A program made the position numbers and the translations under genes. 64,000 nt of DNA, from NCBI RefSeq assembly GCF_900103195.1, contig NZ_FMWU01000019.1, positions 1 through 64,000 on the forward strand, in the 5' to 3' direction. Of the stretch, positions 51,770 through 60,405 are shown piece by piece. The number at the start of each line of letters is the position of its first letter. The first letter of the stretch is position 1. The stretch comes from Methylobacterium sp. UNC378MF. Lineage in GTDB: Bacteria > Pseudomonadota > Alphaproteobacteria > Rhizobiales > Beijerinckiaceae. The notes below the pieces were generated by a model that ran no database searches, was not told the origin of the DNA, and saw only the letters and a list, made by a program, of their open reading frames with translations.

Positions 51770-52914
51770 TCCCGATCGCCAAGCCCGAAGTCGGCGACCC
51801 CGAGGCCGAGGCCGCCGCCGCCGTCGTCCGCTCCGGATGGCTGACCCAGGGGCCGCAGGTCGCGGCCTTCGAGGCGGCGTTCGCCGCGATCGTCGGCGCC
51901 CCCCATGCCTGCGCGGTCTCGAACTGCACGACCGCGCTGCATCTCGCCCTGCTCGCCGTCGGGGTCGGCCCCGGCGACGAGGTTGTGACGGTGAGCCACA
52001 GCTTCATCGCCACCGCCAACGCCATCGCCCAGTGCGGGGCGACGCCGATCTTCGTCGACATCGACCCGGCGACCTTCAACATGGCCCCGGCCGCGGCGGC
52101 GGCGGCGATCACCGAGAAGACGAAGGCGATCGTCTGCGTCCACCAGATGGGCATGCCCTGCGACCTGGAGGCGATCGTGGCGATCGGGCGCCGGTCCGGC
52201 ATCCCGGTGATCGAGGACGCGGCCTGCGCCATCGGCTCCGAGCGGCTCCAGGGCGATGTCTGGCGGCCGATCGGCAGCAGCGGGGGCGGGATTGCCGGCG
52301 ACATCGCCTGCTTCTCGTTCCATCCGCGCAAGGTGCTGACCACCGGCGACGGCGGCATGATCACCACCGCCAAGCCCGAATGGGACCGGACCTTCCGGCT
52401 GCTGCGCCAGCACGGGATGAGCGTCTCCGACATCGCCCGACACGGCAGCGCCACGGTGGTCGTCGAATCGTACGCGATCGCGGGTTTCAACTATCGGATG
52501 ACGGACGTTCAGGCGGCCATCGGCCGGGAGCAGCTGAAGCGGCTGCCCGACCTGATCGCCCGCCGCCGCCGCCTCGCCGACGGCTACCGCGCGCGGTTGG
52601 CCGACCTCCCCGCGGTGACGCCGCCGCCCGAACCGATCGGGATGCGCAGCAATTGGCAGAGCTACTGCGTCCGGCTCCCGGATGATGCAGACCAGCATGC
52701 AGTGATGCAGGCGATGCTCGACCGGGGCATCGCCACCCGCCGGGGCATCATGTGCGCGCATCTCGAGCCGCCCTACGCCGAGGCGCCGCGGCGCTTCGCG
52801 CTGCCGGAATCCGAGCGGGCGCGCGACCACGCGATCCTGTTGCCCCTCTACGCGGCGATGACCGAGGCGGAGCAGGATCAGGTCGTCGACGGCCTGCGCG
52901 CCGCCCTGAAATGA
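51766..52914 (+). CDS. DegT/DnrJ/EryC1 aminotransferase, second copy
   Basis: A 382-aa PLP-dependent sugar aminotransferase, distinct from the previous one. IPIAKPEVGDPEAEAAAAVV start; CAVSNCTTALHLALLAVGVG; EDAACAIGSE; and CFSFHPRKVLTTGDGGMI with the PLP lysine in H-P-R-K. The R-K rather than G-K-N context and the late NYRMTDVQAAIGREQLKRLP match perosamine-synthase-like or 4-aminotransferase enzymes. Thus one operon holds both a 3- and probably a 4-aminotransferase. Confidence 0.9.
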   Translation: MIPIAKPEVGDPEAEAAAAVVRSGWLTQGPQVAAFEAAFAAIVGAPHACAVSNCTTALHLALLAVGVGPGDEVVTVSHSFIATANAIAQCGATPIFVDIDPATFNMAPAAAAAAITEKTKAIVCVHQMGMPCDLEAIVAIGRRSGIPVIEDAACAIGSERLQGDVWRPIGSSGGGIAGDIACFSFHPRKVLTTGDGGMITTAKPEWDRTFRLLRQHGMSVSDIARHGSATVVVESYAIAGFNYRMTDVQAAIGREQLKRLPDLIARRRRLADGYRARLADLPAVTPPPEPIGMRSNWQSYCVRLPDDADQHAVMQAMLDRGIATRRGIMCAHLEPPYAEAPRRFALPESERARDHAILLPLYAAMTEAEQDQVVDGLRAALK

Positions 52915-53711
52915 TCCCCGCACCGGTCAGGAGCCTCGCCCGGACGGTCGGCCTGACGCGCCCGCGCGTCGCCGCCGCCCGGATGGCCTGCGAGCGCACG
53001 ACGCTCGCCCTCGCCCGGATCCGGCGGCCGGCGCCGGGTGGTCGCATCCTCTGCTACCATTCGGTCGGCCAGCCGGAATGCGGCGTCAACGACGTCACTC
53101 CCGCGCGCTTCCGCGACCAGCTCGAGCGGGCGCTCAGTCTCGGCTACCGCTTCGTGCCGGCGGCCACCATCGCCGACGGGCGCGGCGGCGCGCGGGATCT
53201 CGCCATCACCTTCGACGACGGCTGGCACAGCGTCCTCAGCGGGGCGGCACCGATCCTGAGCGATTACGGGATTCCGTGGACCCTGTTCATCGTGTCGGGC
53301 TGGCTCGACCGCCCCGAGAGCGGACCGCCGGGCATCCTGGGCTGGCGCGCCATCGAGGCGCTCGCCGCGAACGGGGTCGAAATCGGAAGCCATTCCGTGA
53401 CCCACCCGGATTTCGGGCGACTCGGCGCCGCGGAGGCGGCCGAGGAACTGGAGGAATCCCGGCGCGCCATCGGGGCTCGCCTCGGCGTGCGGCCGGACAG
53501 CTTCGCGATCCCGCTCGGGCAATCGGCGAACTGGACGCAGGCGGCCGCCCACGCAGCCCGGGAGGCGGGCTACCGGATCGTCTACGCGCAGGCGGTGGAG
53601 ACCCGCCCCGCCGGAACTGTGGCGCGCAACTTCGTCACGCAGTTCGACAACGATCTCGTCTTCGGTGCTCTGCTCCGGGGCGCCTACGATGCCTGGGAGG
53701 AGTGGGTATGA
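52911..53711 (+). CDS. Polysaccharide deacetylase (NodB-homology)
   Basis: A 266-aa carbohydrate esterase family 4-like protein. The metal-dependent motif 1 is ITFDDGWHS, motif 2 is HSVTHPDFG (H-x3-H with S/T), and the late PLGQSANWT is in the region of motif 3. It would remove N- or O-acetyl groups from the sugar or polymer. No clear signal peptide, so a cytoplasmic or lipid-linked intermediate is possible. ATG overlaps the previous stop. Confidence 0.85.
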   Translation: MIPAPVRSLARTVGLTRPRVAAARMACERTTLALARIRRPAPGGRILCYHSVGQPECGVNDVTPARFRDQLERALSLGYRFVPAATIADGRGGARDLAITFDDGWHSVLSGAAPILSDYGIPWTLFIVSGWLDRPESGPPGILGWRAIEALAANGVEIGSHSVTHPDFGRLGAAEAAEELEESRRAIGARLGVRPDSFAIPLGQSANWTQAAAHAAREAGYRIVYAQAVETRPAGTVARNFVTQFDNDLVFGALLRGAYDAWEEWV

Positions 53712-54676
53712 ATCGACCCGCGCAGCGCCGCGTTTCCGTCGTGGTGCCCACCTGCAACCGGCCCGCCTTCCTGCGCGAGGCCCTTGCGAGCATCCGCGCC
53801 CTGGAGGGCCCCGACCTCGCCTTTGAGATCATCGTGGGCGACAACGGCGAGGCGGGGCCGGCCGCCGAGGTCGCCGCCGAATTCGGCGCGATCCATGTCC
53901 CCGTCGAGCGGCCCGGCGCCGGCGCGGCTCGCAATGCCGGCCTGACCCGGGCGAGCGCCCCTTACGTGGCTTTCCTCGACGACGACGACGTCTGGCAGCC
54001 CGCGCACATCCGGGATCATCTGCGCCTGTTCGAGGCCGATCCGGAGCTCGGGGTCGCGTTCGGCCAGATCGTCACCACCGACCACGACCTCGTGCCGACC
54101 TACGGCCCCTGGCCGGCGGAACTTCCGTCCGACAAGGGCGCGCTGCTGCACCGCATGTTGAGCGGCTACTTCCCGCAGATCGGGGCGACGGTGGTGCGCC
54201 GGACCGTCGTGGACGCGATCGGCCTGTTCGACGAGGCCCTGCTCGGCGATCAGGACTGGGACTGGCAGCTCCGTGCGGTCCGCGGCCACGGGGTGGGCTT
54301 CGTCGCCGCGCCCTGCGTGCATTTCCGGCAGCGGCCGGCGGGGACCTTCGACCGCCTGATCGCCCGCCGGATTCACTTCACCCGCCTGGTCTTCCGACGT
54401 CACGCGCCGGCTCTCGGCGTCTCGCGGCTCGCGGCCCTGCGGCTCTATTTCGGGACCGTCCAGGGCTATTACGACGCCCTGCTGGACGCCACCGAAGCCC
54501 ACGTGGCCCGCGGCGATCGCCGCGCCGCCGCCGGGGCGTTCCTCACGGCTTTCCGCCTGATGCCGCACCGGGCGATCCGGCAAGCCTTCCGGCCGACGCG
54601 CGCGCGCGCGGCCCTGCTGGCGCTGGCCGCCGGGCCAGCCGCCCGGCCGCTGACCGCCGATCCGGAGACGCGCTGA
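53708..54676 (+). CDS. Glycosyltransferase (GT2)
   Basis: A 322-aa GT-A enzyme: VSVVVPTCNRPAFLREALAS, EIIVGDNGE, AFLDDDDVWQPAHI with the D-x-D metal site, and GDQDWDWQLRAVRGH as the acceptor-region acidic motif. Last gene of the overlapping operon that began at 48062. Donor sugar unknown; the operon suggests an amino sugar. Confidence 0.9.
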   Translation: MNRPAQRRVSVVVPTCNRPAFLREALASIRALEGPDLAFEIIVGDNGEAGPAAEVAAEFGAIHVPVERPGAGAARNAGLTRASAPYVAFLDDDDVWQPAHIRDHLRLFEADPELGVAFGQIVTTDHDLVPTYGPWPAELPSDKGALLHRMLSGYFPQIGATVVRRTVVDAIGLFDEALLGDQDWDWQLRAVRGHGVGFVAAPCVHFRQRPAGTFDRLIARRIHFTRLVFRRHAPALGVSRLAALRLYFGTVQGYYDALLDATEAHVARGDRRAAAGAFLTAFRLMPHRAIRQAFRPTRARAALLALAAGPAARPLTADPETR

Positions 54677-54982
54677 GCCCGACGGGCTTTCGCTCCGCGG
54701 CGCGGGCCTCCCCGGAGCCCGGCCGCCGGAGCGGGCTCGCGTTGTCCCGGCCGTGGCCGGAGTGCGCACCGCCCGTGATTCCGAGCTGTCCTACGAGGCG
54801 CGACCGTCCTTGCCGGCGGAGAGCGGGCCGTCGCGACGGAGACCGGTGAAGGCCGCAGAAGCGCGGCCGGGCGGCCCGGCCTTCCGCGACGCGCGGACCG
54901 CGCGGGGCCGGGACCGCTCCGCCGGGCGAGACGCGCGCCAATCGGCATGATCGATCCGCACCCACCCGGGCCCGGGGCGGCC
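54677..54982. other. Intergenic stretch between convergent genes
   Basis: About 300 bp between convergent operons. GC-rich with no gene or terminator that I can support. Confidence 0.5.
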
Positions 54983-56680
54983 TCAGGCGCTGGGGACCTG
55001 CGCCCGGACCCGCATCGGGCCGAACCGATCCTTCACGTTGCGGACCAGCCATTCCGGGAGGAGCAGGCGCACCGGTTCCCAGAGGCCGGAGAAGTCGCCC
55101 GCGCGGCGCAGGGCGAGCCAGGAGGCGACGCGCTGGCGCAGCGGCAGCATGCCGATGTAGTTCTTGGTCATCTCCGATACGGGGAAGTCCGAGCCGAACA
55201 TGTCCTGGTGTCGCAGGTCGGGCTCGCCGAGATGGGGCGTCTCGGCCGGGCCGGGCGCCCCGGCCTCCGGGGGCAGCCGGGGCAGGGCTTGCGCCTGCGC
55301 GTAGACCGCGTCGAGTCCTGTAAGCCAGGCGGCCTGCGCGTACAGGCCCGCGACCGCGGCGGCGCTCTCGGCGCCCGCGGCGTCCCGCGCCGCGGCATCG
55401 GTGATGAGCGCGGTCAGGTGGGACTCGTAGGCGGCTTGGTCGTGGGCCACGCGGGCCGTGACGTCGAGCCCCGGATGGTTGATCGCCACGATCTCCGCCG
55501 CCGCGGGGGCCTCGAAGCGCGTGACCAGCGGCAGCCCATAGGCGGCGGCCTCCAGCATCGAGGTCGACGACACAAACGGGTAGGAATCGACGTAGATGTC
55601 GGCCGCCTCGAAGAAGACCCGCGGGTCGGCGAGCTCGGCATGGGCCGTGATGCGCCCGCCGGTGGCGGCCCGGGCCCGCTCCCAGTCGGCCCGCTCGCCG
55701 GGGCCGACCACGATGAGCCGGGCTTGGGGATGCGCCGCGAGGAGGTCGACGTGGCGGTCCGCGTAGGTGACCGGCCCGACGTTGCGGTACTTCGCCCCCC
55801 GCGCCACCGAGACCAGGAGGACGCTGTCCTCCGGGACGCCCAGGGCCTGCTTGGCCGCGCTGCGGGCGCGCTGGCGCTCGGGCAGGGTGATCAGGGTCGG
55901 CAGCAGGAGGCTGCGGGCCGGATCGACGCCGCGCCGCGCGACGGCGAGCCGGCGCGCGGCCTCGCGCAGGTTGATCACCGCGTGGCTGATCCGCGTCCCG
56001 ATCCAGAACAGGTGGTCGGCGTGATTGAGCAGCAGGACCGGCGGGCTCTTCGCCGGGTCCGCGAAGGCGATCAGCGGGACCACGTCCTCGCAGTGGATGT
56101 GCAGGACGACGACATCGTAGCCGCGCGCGATCTGGCGCAGCTCCCGCGCCCAGGCGAGCTTGTCGCCCTTGTGGTGGTTCAGGTGGTGGATCCCGCCGCC
56201 GCTCTCGCGCACCGCGGCGGTGATCCGCGCGTCGACCGGGCCGCGGTGCTGGGTCAGGGCGACGCCGTTGACCCGGCCGCGGTCGGCGCCGATCCAGAGC
56301 GCGAGCATCTTGGTGAGGCCGCCCACCGGGGCGAGCTGCGTGCAGACGTGGAGGACGCGCCGGTACGGGGCCCCGTCGGCGCCCGCGCCGTCCCGGGCCT
56401 CGCCGCCGCCGTCGAGGGTCCGGCCGATCCCGGTCATCAACCGTTCGAGGCGCGGGCTTGCGAACACGCCGCAATGCCGGTGCGCTGCCAGGGTCGCCGC
56501 GATGGCGGTCTCGACGGCCGCGCCGGCATGGTCGCCGGCCGCCGCAAGACGCTCCGCGTGCCGCACCCGGGCATCGAAGGCGGCGAAGTTCGATCGGATC
56601 CGCCCGGCGCGGGACGCCGTCCCGGCTGCATTCTCCCCATCGCCGTCCCGGCAGAGTTCCGACGCGCCTTTGACCATCAT
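54983..56680 (-). CDS. Large glycosyltransferase (GT-B)
   Basis: A 565-aa protein. N-terminal about 105 residues helical, then VLHVCTQLAPVGGLTKMLAL, VVLHIHCEDVVPLI and LLLNHADHLFWIG; donor domain VSVARGAKYRNVGPVTYADR, IVVGPGERADW, and the E-type YPFVSSTSMLEAAAYGLPLV, which is the GT4-family nucleotide-sugar region. The C-terminal 80 residues (PDLRHQDMFGSDFPVSEM etc.) are an extra domain. It directly follows the ABC exporter ATPase gene (12-bp gap), so it may finish or cap the exported glycan. Function otherwise unknown. Confidence 0.8.
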   Translation of the reverse strand: MMVKGASELCRDGDGENAAGTASRAGRIRSNFAAFDARVRHAERLAAAGDHAGAAVETAIAATLAAHRHCGVFASPRLERLMTGIGRTLDGGGEARDGAGADGAPYRRVLHVCTQLAPVGGLTKMLALWIGADRGRVNGVALTQHRGPVDARITAAVRESGGGIHHLNHHKGDKLAWARELRQIARGYDVVVLHIHCEDVVPLIAFADPAKSPPVLLLNHADHLFWIGTRISHAVINLREAARRLAVARRGVDPARSLLLPTLITLPERQRARSAAKQALGVPEDSVLLVSVARGAKYRNVGPVTYADRHVDLLAAHPQARLIVVGPGERADWERARAATGGRITAHAELADPRVFFEAADIYVDSYPFVSSTSMLEAAAYGLPLVTRFEAPAAAEIVAINHPGLDVTARVAHDQAAYESHLTALITDAAARDAAGAESAAAVAGLYAQAAWLTGLDAVYAQAQALPRLPPEAGAPGPAETPHLGEPDLRHQDMFGSDFPVSEMTKNYIGMLPLRQRVASWLALRRAGDFSGLWEPVRLLLPEWLVRNVKDRFGPMRVRAQVPSA

Positions 56681-56692
56681 GCCCTCCGGGCT

Positions 56693-57928
56693 TCAGCGCA
56701 GCGATGCGGCGCCGTTCGTTGTCCAGCTCCCCGCCTCGTGGAAGACTCCGAAGACGTCCGGCGCGAAGACGGGGTGCTCGATGTGGAAGCGGCCGCCGAT
56801 CTTGGCCGCGAGGAGGCGCTCGAAGCCGCGCTGCCGGACCACCATCGAGACCGTGTAGGTGTCGGCGGTCAGGGTCAGCGGCGGCGTCAGCAGTTCCACC
56901 TCGCCCTCGCCCGAGAGGGCGGTCAGGCCGGCGCCGTCCGCCTGCGTGCTGAAATTGCAGCAGAGCAGCTCGTCGGACCGCGTGATCGAGAATAGGACGT
57001 GCGGATCGGCGACCGGCTCGGCGGCGTTGTAGCGGGCCCGGATCCGCATCCGCTCGCCGTGGCGGAACAGCGTTCGCGGCGCGCCGGATTCGTCGGTGAT
57101 CGTCACGTCGCTGATCTTGACCGGCAGGTCGCCGGTGTCCGGGCGGAACCACGCGGTGTCGGCGAGATAGCTGTCCCGCTCGTAGTGGGTCAGGCCCTCG
57201 TCGGTGGGGCCGTCATAGGCGACGCGGCCGCCCTTGATGTAGATCACCCGCTCGCACATGGTCTTGATGCTGAACATGTTGTGCGAGACCAGCAGGATCG
57301 TCGAACCCTTGCCCTGGAGGCGCCGGGCGAAGTCCATGCACTTGCGCTGGAAGGTGTAGTCGCCCACCGCTAGCACCTCGTCGAGGAGCAGGATGTCGGG
57401 CTCGAGATGCGCGGCGACCGAGAAGGCCAGCCGGACATACATGCCGCTGGAATAGCGCTTCACCGGCATGTCGATGAACTCGCCGATCTCCGAGAAGGCG
57501 ACGATCGCGTCGAACTTCGCGGCGATCTCCCGACGGTCCATCCCGAGGATCGAGCCGTAGAGGAAGATGTTCTCGCGGCCGGTCAGCTCCCGGTGGAAGC
57601 CGGTGCCGACCTCCAGCAGGGCCCCGACCCGGCCCTCGAGGCGGATCCGGCCGGTGGTCGGCGCGGCGATCCGCGACAGGAGCTTGAGGAGCGTGCTCTT
57701 GCCGGCGCCGTTGAGGCCGATGATGCCGACATTCTCGCCGTGCCGGATGCCGAAGCTCACCTCCCTTAGCGCCCAGAAGCTCTCCTGCGACGGGCGTGCC
57801 TCGGAGCGGCGGCTCAGCAGGCCGCGGACGCCCTCGCTGAGCGCGTCGCGCAGCGAGTTCTGGTGGGCGGCGCGCGGTGCGCGCCAGTACTGTTTGCCGA
57901 TATCTTGTACGCTGATTGCCATCGACAT
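56693..57928 (-). CDS. Polysaccharide ABC exporter ATP-binding protein (Wzt-like)
   Basis: A 411-aa ATPase of the O-antigen/teichoic-acid-type exporter. Walker A IIGLNGAGKST, signature RYSSGMYVRLAFSVAAHLEP, Walker B ILLLDEVLAVGD, and VSHNMFSI H-loop; all are family-typical. After about residue 250 a beta-rich Wzt C-terminal domain follows, which in E. coli O9a/O8 binds the terminal glycan modification and selects the polymer for export. The start overlaps the permease stop by 1 bp (TGATG). Confidence 0.92.
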   Translation of the reverse strand: MSMAISVQDIGKQYWRAPRAAHQNSLRDALSEGVRGLLSRRSEARPSQESFWALREVSFGIRHGENVGIIGLNGAGKSTLLKLLSRIAAPTTGRIRLEGRVGALLEVGTGFHRELTGRENIFLYGSILGMDRREIAAKFDAIVAFSEIGEFIDMPVKRYSSGMYVRLAFSVAAHLEPDILLLDEVLAVGDYTFQRKCMDFARRLQGKGSTILLVSHNMFSIKTMCERVIYIKGGRVAYDGPTDEGLTHYERDSYLADTAWFRPDTGDLPVKISDVTITDESGAPRTLFRHGERMRIRARYNAAEPVADPHVLFSITRSDELLCCNFSTQADGAGLTALSGEGEVELLTPPLTLTADTYTVSMVVRQRGFERLLAAKIGGRFHIEHPVFAPDVFGVFHEAGSWTTNGAASLR

Positions 57929-58824
57929 CAGATTATATCCGCGAAAGAGCGCTCCATGCGCTGGAAGAAGATCAATCCGCTGACGAGGAGGGCCAGCGCG
58001 GCAGTGACCGAGACCACGAGTGCAAAGGCATCAGGCGGGGATCCACCTAGGATGGCGAACCGGAACGCCTCGATCAGGCCGACCATGGGATTCAGCGCGT
58101 AGACCCAGCGCACCGAGGCAGGCACGATGCTCGACGCGTAGACGATCGGCGAGGCGTACATCCAGATCTGGATCAGGAACGGCAGCGTGTGCTTGACGTC
58201 CCGGAACCGGACATTGATCGGCCCGAGCCAGAGGCTGACGCCGAGGGCGAGCATGGCCGTGACGATCAGGGTCGGGACGGCCAGCACCAAGTGCCAGTCC
58301 GGCACCACCCCGTACCAGAGCATCAGGGCCAGCATCACGGCGAGCGCGATTGCGAAATCGACCATCGGCGACACAACCGTCGCGAGCGGAATAACCAGCC
58401 GCGGGAAGTAGATCTTGCGGATGAGTTCGGCCTCCGCCACGAGACCGTTGGCGCTGCGCCGCACCGCCTCGGAGAAGTACGTCCACAGGACGACCGCGCT
58501 GCCGGCAAAGAGTGCGTAGGGCGCACCGTCGGTTGGGATTTTTGCGAAGTGGCCGAAGATCACCGTAAAGATCAGGACAGTGAAGAGCGGCTGCGCAATC
58601 GCCCAGCAGGCGCCGAGGGCGGTTTGCCGATAGAGGACCTTCAGGTCACGCAAGATCAGGACGCGCAAGAGACCCTTGTACTGCGCCAAGCCCGCCGCAT
58701 CGAAGGCGACGATTCGGTCGTCTGGCGCGATCTCAGTGACCCGCATCGTCGACGGATCGGTCCGCCGTTCCGTCAACCCGCATTCTGACGAGCCGAGGCC
58801 AATCGCATTCAAAGATTTCATCAT
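57928..58824 (-). CDS. Polysaccharide ABC exporter permease (Wzm-like)
   Basis: An ABC-2 permease with six predicted helices: RDLKVLYRQTALGACWAIAQ, TVLIFTVIFGHFAKIPTDGA, YFSEAVRRSANGLVAEAELI, RKIYFPRLVIPLATVVSPMV and LNPMVGLIEAFRFAILGG are the hallmark strings of Wzm/TagG proteins. ATG ATG at 58824/58821 is the likely start (298 aa); ATG 58746 would give a tighter N-terminus. It pairs with the ATPase downstream, so the two form one exporter for a lipid-linked polymer. Confidence 0.9.
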   Translation of the reverse strand: MMKSLNAIGLGSSECGLTERRTDPSTMRVTEIAPDDRIVAFDAAGLAQYKGLLRVLILRDLKVLYRQTALGACWAIAQPLFTVLIFTVIFGHFAKIPTDGAPYALFAGSAVVLWTYFSEAVRRSANGLVAEAELIRKIYFPRLVIPLATVVSPMVDFAIALAVMLALMLWYGVVPDWHLVLAVPTLIVTAMLALGVSLWLGPINVRFRDVKHTLPFLIQIWMYASPIVYASSIVPASVRWVYALNPMVGLIEAFRFAILGGSPPDAFALVVSVTAALALLVSGLIFFQRMERSFADII

Positions 58825-59127
58825 TCGAGGTCGTCCCGCATGACGCTCTGAGCCGGTGGTCCAGCTCGCGGGATCTGGTTCGAATCGGCCTGTGAGCCAG
58901 CCGGCCGTCCCGCCGAAACGGGCTATCATCGCCGAGAGGCGTTCAGAATTACAACTTTCGTCGTATCGGTGCTGCCGACTGAAGTGGTGGTTGTGATCAG
59001 CAACGGTAATCGCTGCCAATCACCACAAATGAGACCTCGGACGCGCGCCGCTTTCGGCTTCCGCTTCCGCCCAGGACCGCCGGCTCCAATCCGCAGGCGA
59101 CCGGGTCCAGGTTTCGGGAGAACCGCC

Positions 59128-60195
59128 ATGCAGGACCCCGTGAGCGCCGCCGGCGCTCCGCTCGTGACGATCGCCATGCCGGCCCTGAACGAGGCCGCTC
59201 ACATCGCCGACGCCATCGCGTCAGTGCTACCTGATCGGGATGCGGTCGCCTGTGAGCTGCTGGTGCTGGACGGCGGCAGCCACGACCAGACCTGCGCGAT
59301 CGTCGCCGCCCTGAGCGCCCGGGATCCACGCATCCGGCTCATCCACAACGAGCGCCGCATCCAGGCCGCAGCCATCAACCTCGCCGCACGGCTGGCGCAT
59401 CCGGCCTCCGTCTACCTCGTCCGCGCCGATTGCCACGCCATCTATCCCGAGGGGTTCGTACAGAATCTCATCCGCACCATGCGCCTGTGGGACGCCGCCT
59501 CGGTGGTCGTACCGCTCCGGACCGTCGGGGTGACGCCGCTGCAGCGGGCCATCGCAGCCGCGCAGAACAGCCGGCTCGGCAACGGCGGCGCGGCCCACCG
59601 TCAGGGCGGCATCTCGGGCTACGTCGCCCACGGTCACCACGCGGCCTTCGACCGGCGCGAGTTCCTGCGGGTGGGCGGCTACGACGAGACTTTCACCCAC
59701 AACGAGGATGCCGAACTTGACCGGCGGCTTTGCGCGGCGGGCGGGCGGATTTATCTCGCCGCCGAACTCGCGATCACTTACTTCCCGCGCGCGTGCCTCG
59801 TCAGCCTCGCCCGGCAGTACCTCCAATACGGGCGTGGCTGCGCGCGGACCCTTGAGAAGCACGCCAGCCTGCCGCGCCCGCGCCAGATCTTGCCGGCCCT
59901 GGTCCTGCTCTACGCCGGCGCGGCCCTGCCCCTGGCGGCCCTGGTGCCCACATTGCTGATCCCCCTGCTGGTCTATGCCGGAGGCTGCACCCTGAGCGGC
60001 CTCGCCCTCGCGTTCAAGGCGCGGGAACCCATCCTTGTCATGAGCGGCCCGGCGGCCGTGACCATGCACCTGTCCTGGGCGGCGGGGTTCCTGTCTTATC
60101 CGGGCTACCGCAGGACCCTGCTCCGGGCCGCCCTACGCCGAAAGCGGCCCCTCCTCGGCGTCCCGCCGGGATCCGACGCGGCCCGAGTCAATTGA
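59128..60195 (+). CDS. ExoA-like glycosyltransferase (GT2)
   Basis: A 355-aa membrane-associated GT2 enzyme resembling ExoA, the beta-1,3 glucosyltransferase that acts second in succinoglycan assembly. VTIAMPALNEAAHIADAIAS, LLVLDGGSHDQT, RADCHAIYPEGFVQNLI, and HNEDAELDRRLCAAGG precede two C-terminal helices. GGGAG lies seven bases before ATG 59128; the frame is open upstream to 58969 without conserved content. Confidence 0.87.
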   Translation: MQDPVSAAGAPLVTIAMPALNEAAHIADAIASVLPDRDAVACELLVLDGGSHDQTCAIVAALSARDPRIRLIHNERRIQAAAINLAARLAHPASVYLVRADCHAIYPEGFVQNLIRTMRLWDAASVVVPLRTVGVTPLQRAIAAAQNSRLGNGGAAHRQGGISGYVAHGHHAAFDRREFLRVGGYDETFTHNEDAELDRRLCAAGGRIYLAAELAITYFPRACLVSLARQYLQYGRGCARTLEKHASLPRPRQILPALVLLYAGAALPLAALVPTLLIPLLVYAGGCTLSGLALAFKAREPILVMSGPAAVTMHLSWAAGFLSYPGYRRTLLRAALRRKRPLLGVPPGSDAARVN

Positions 60196-60405
60196 CAGGT
60201 AGAAGCCCGGTCGGCCGCACCCTCGGCAATGAGCGGGGCGCGGTCCAGGCATGTCAGAAGCCCAACGCTCTCTCGCATCCGTCGCCCGTTGGTCCTTCAG
60301 GGCGGTGGTCTCGTGCGGCCAAGGCGATTATCGAAACGCGCAACGATCCGGCCGCACAGGGCTCGGAGACCGGCCGCGCGCCGCGCGTGGCAGCCCAGGA
60401 GAGTT

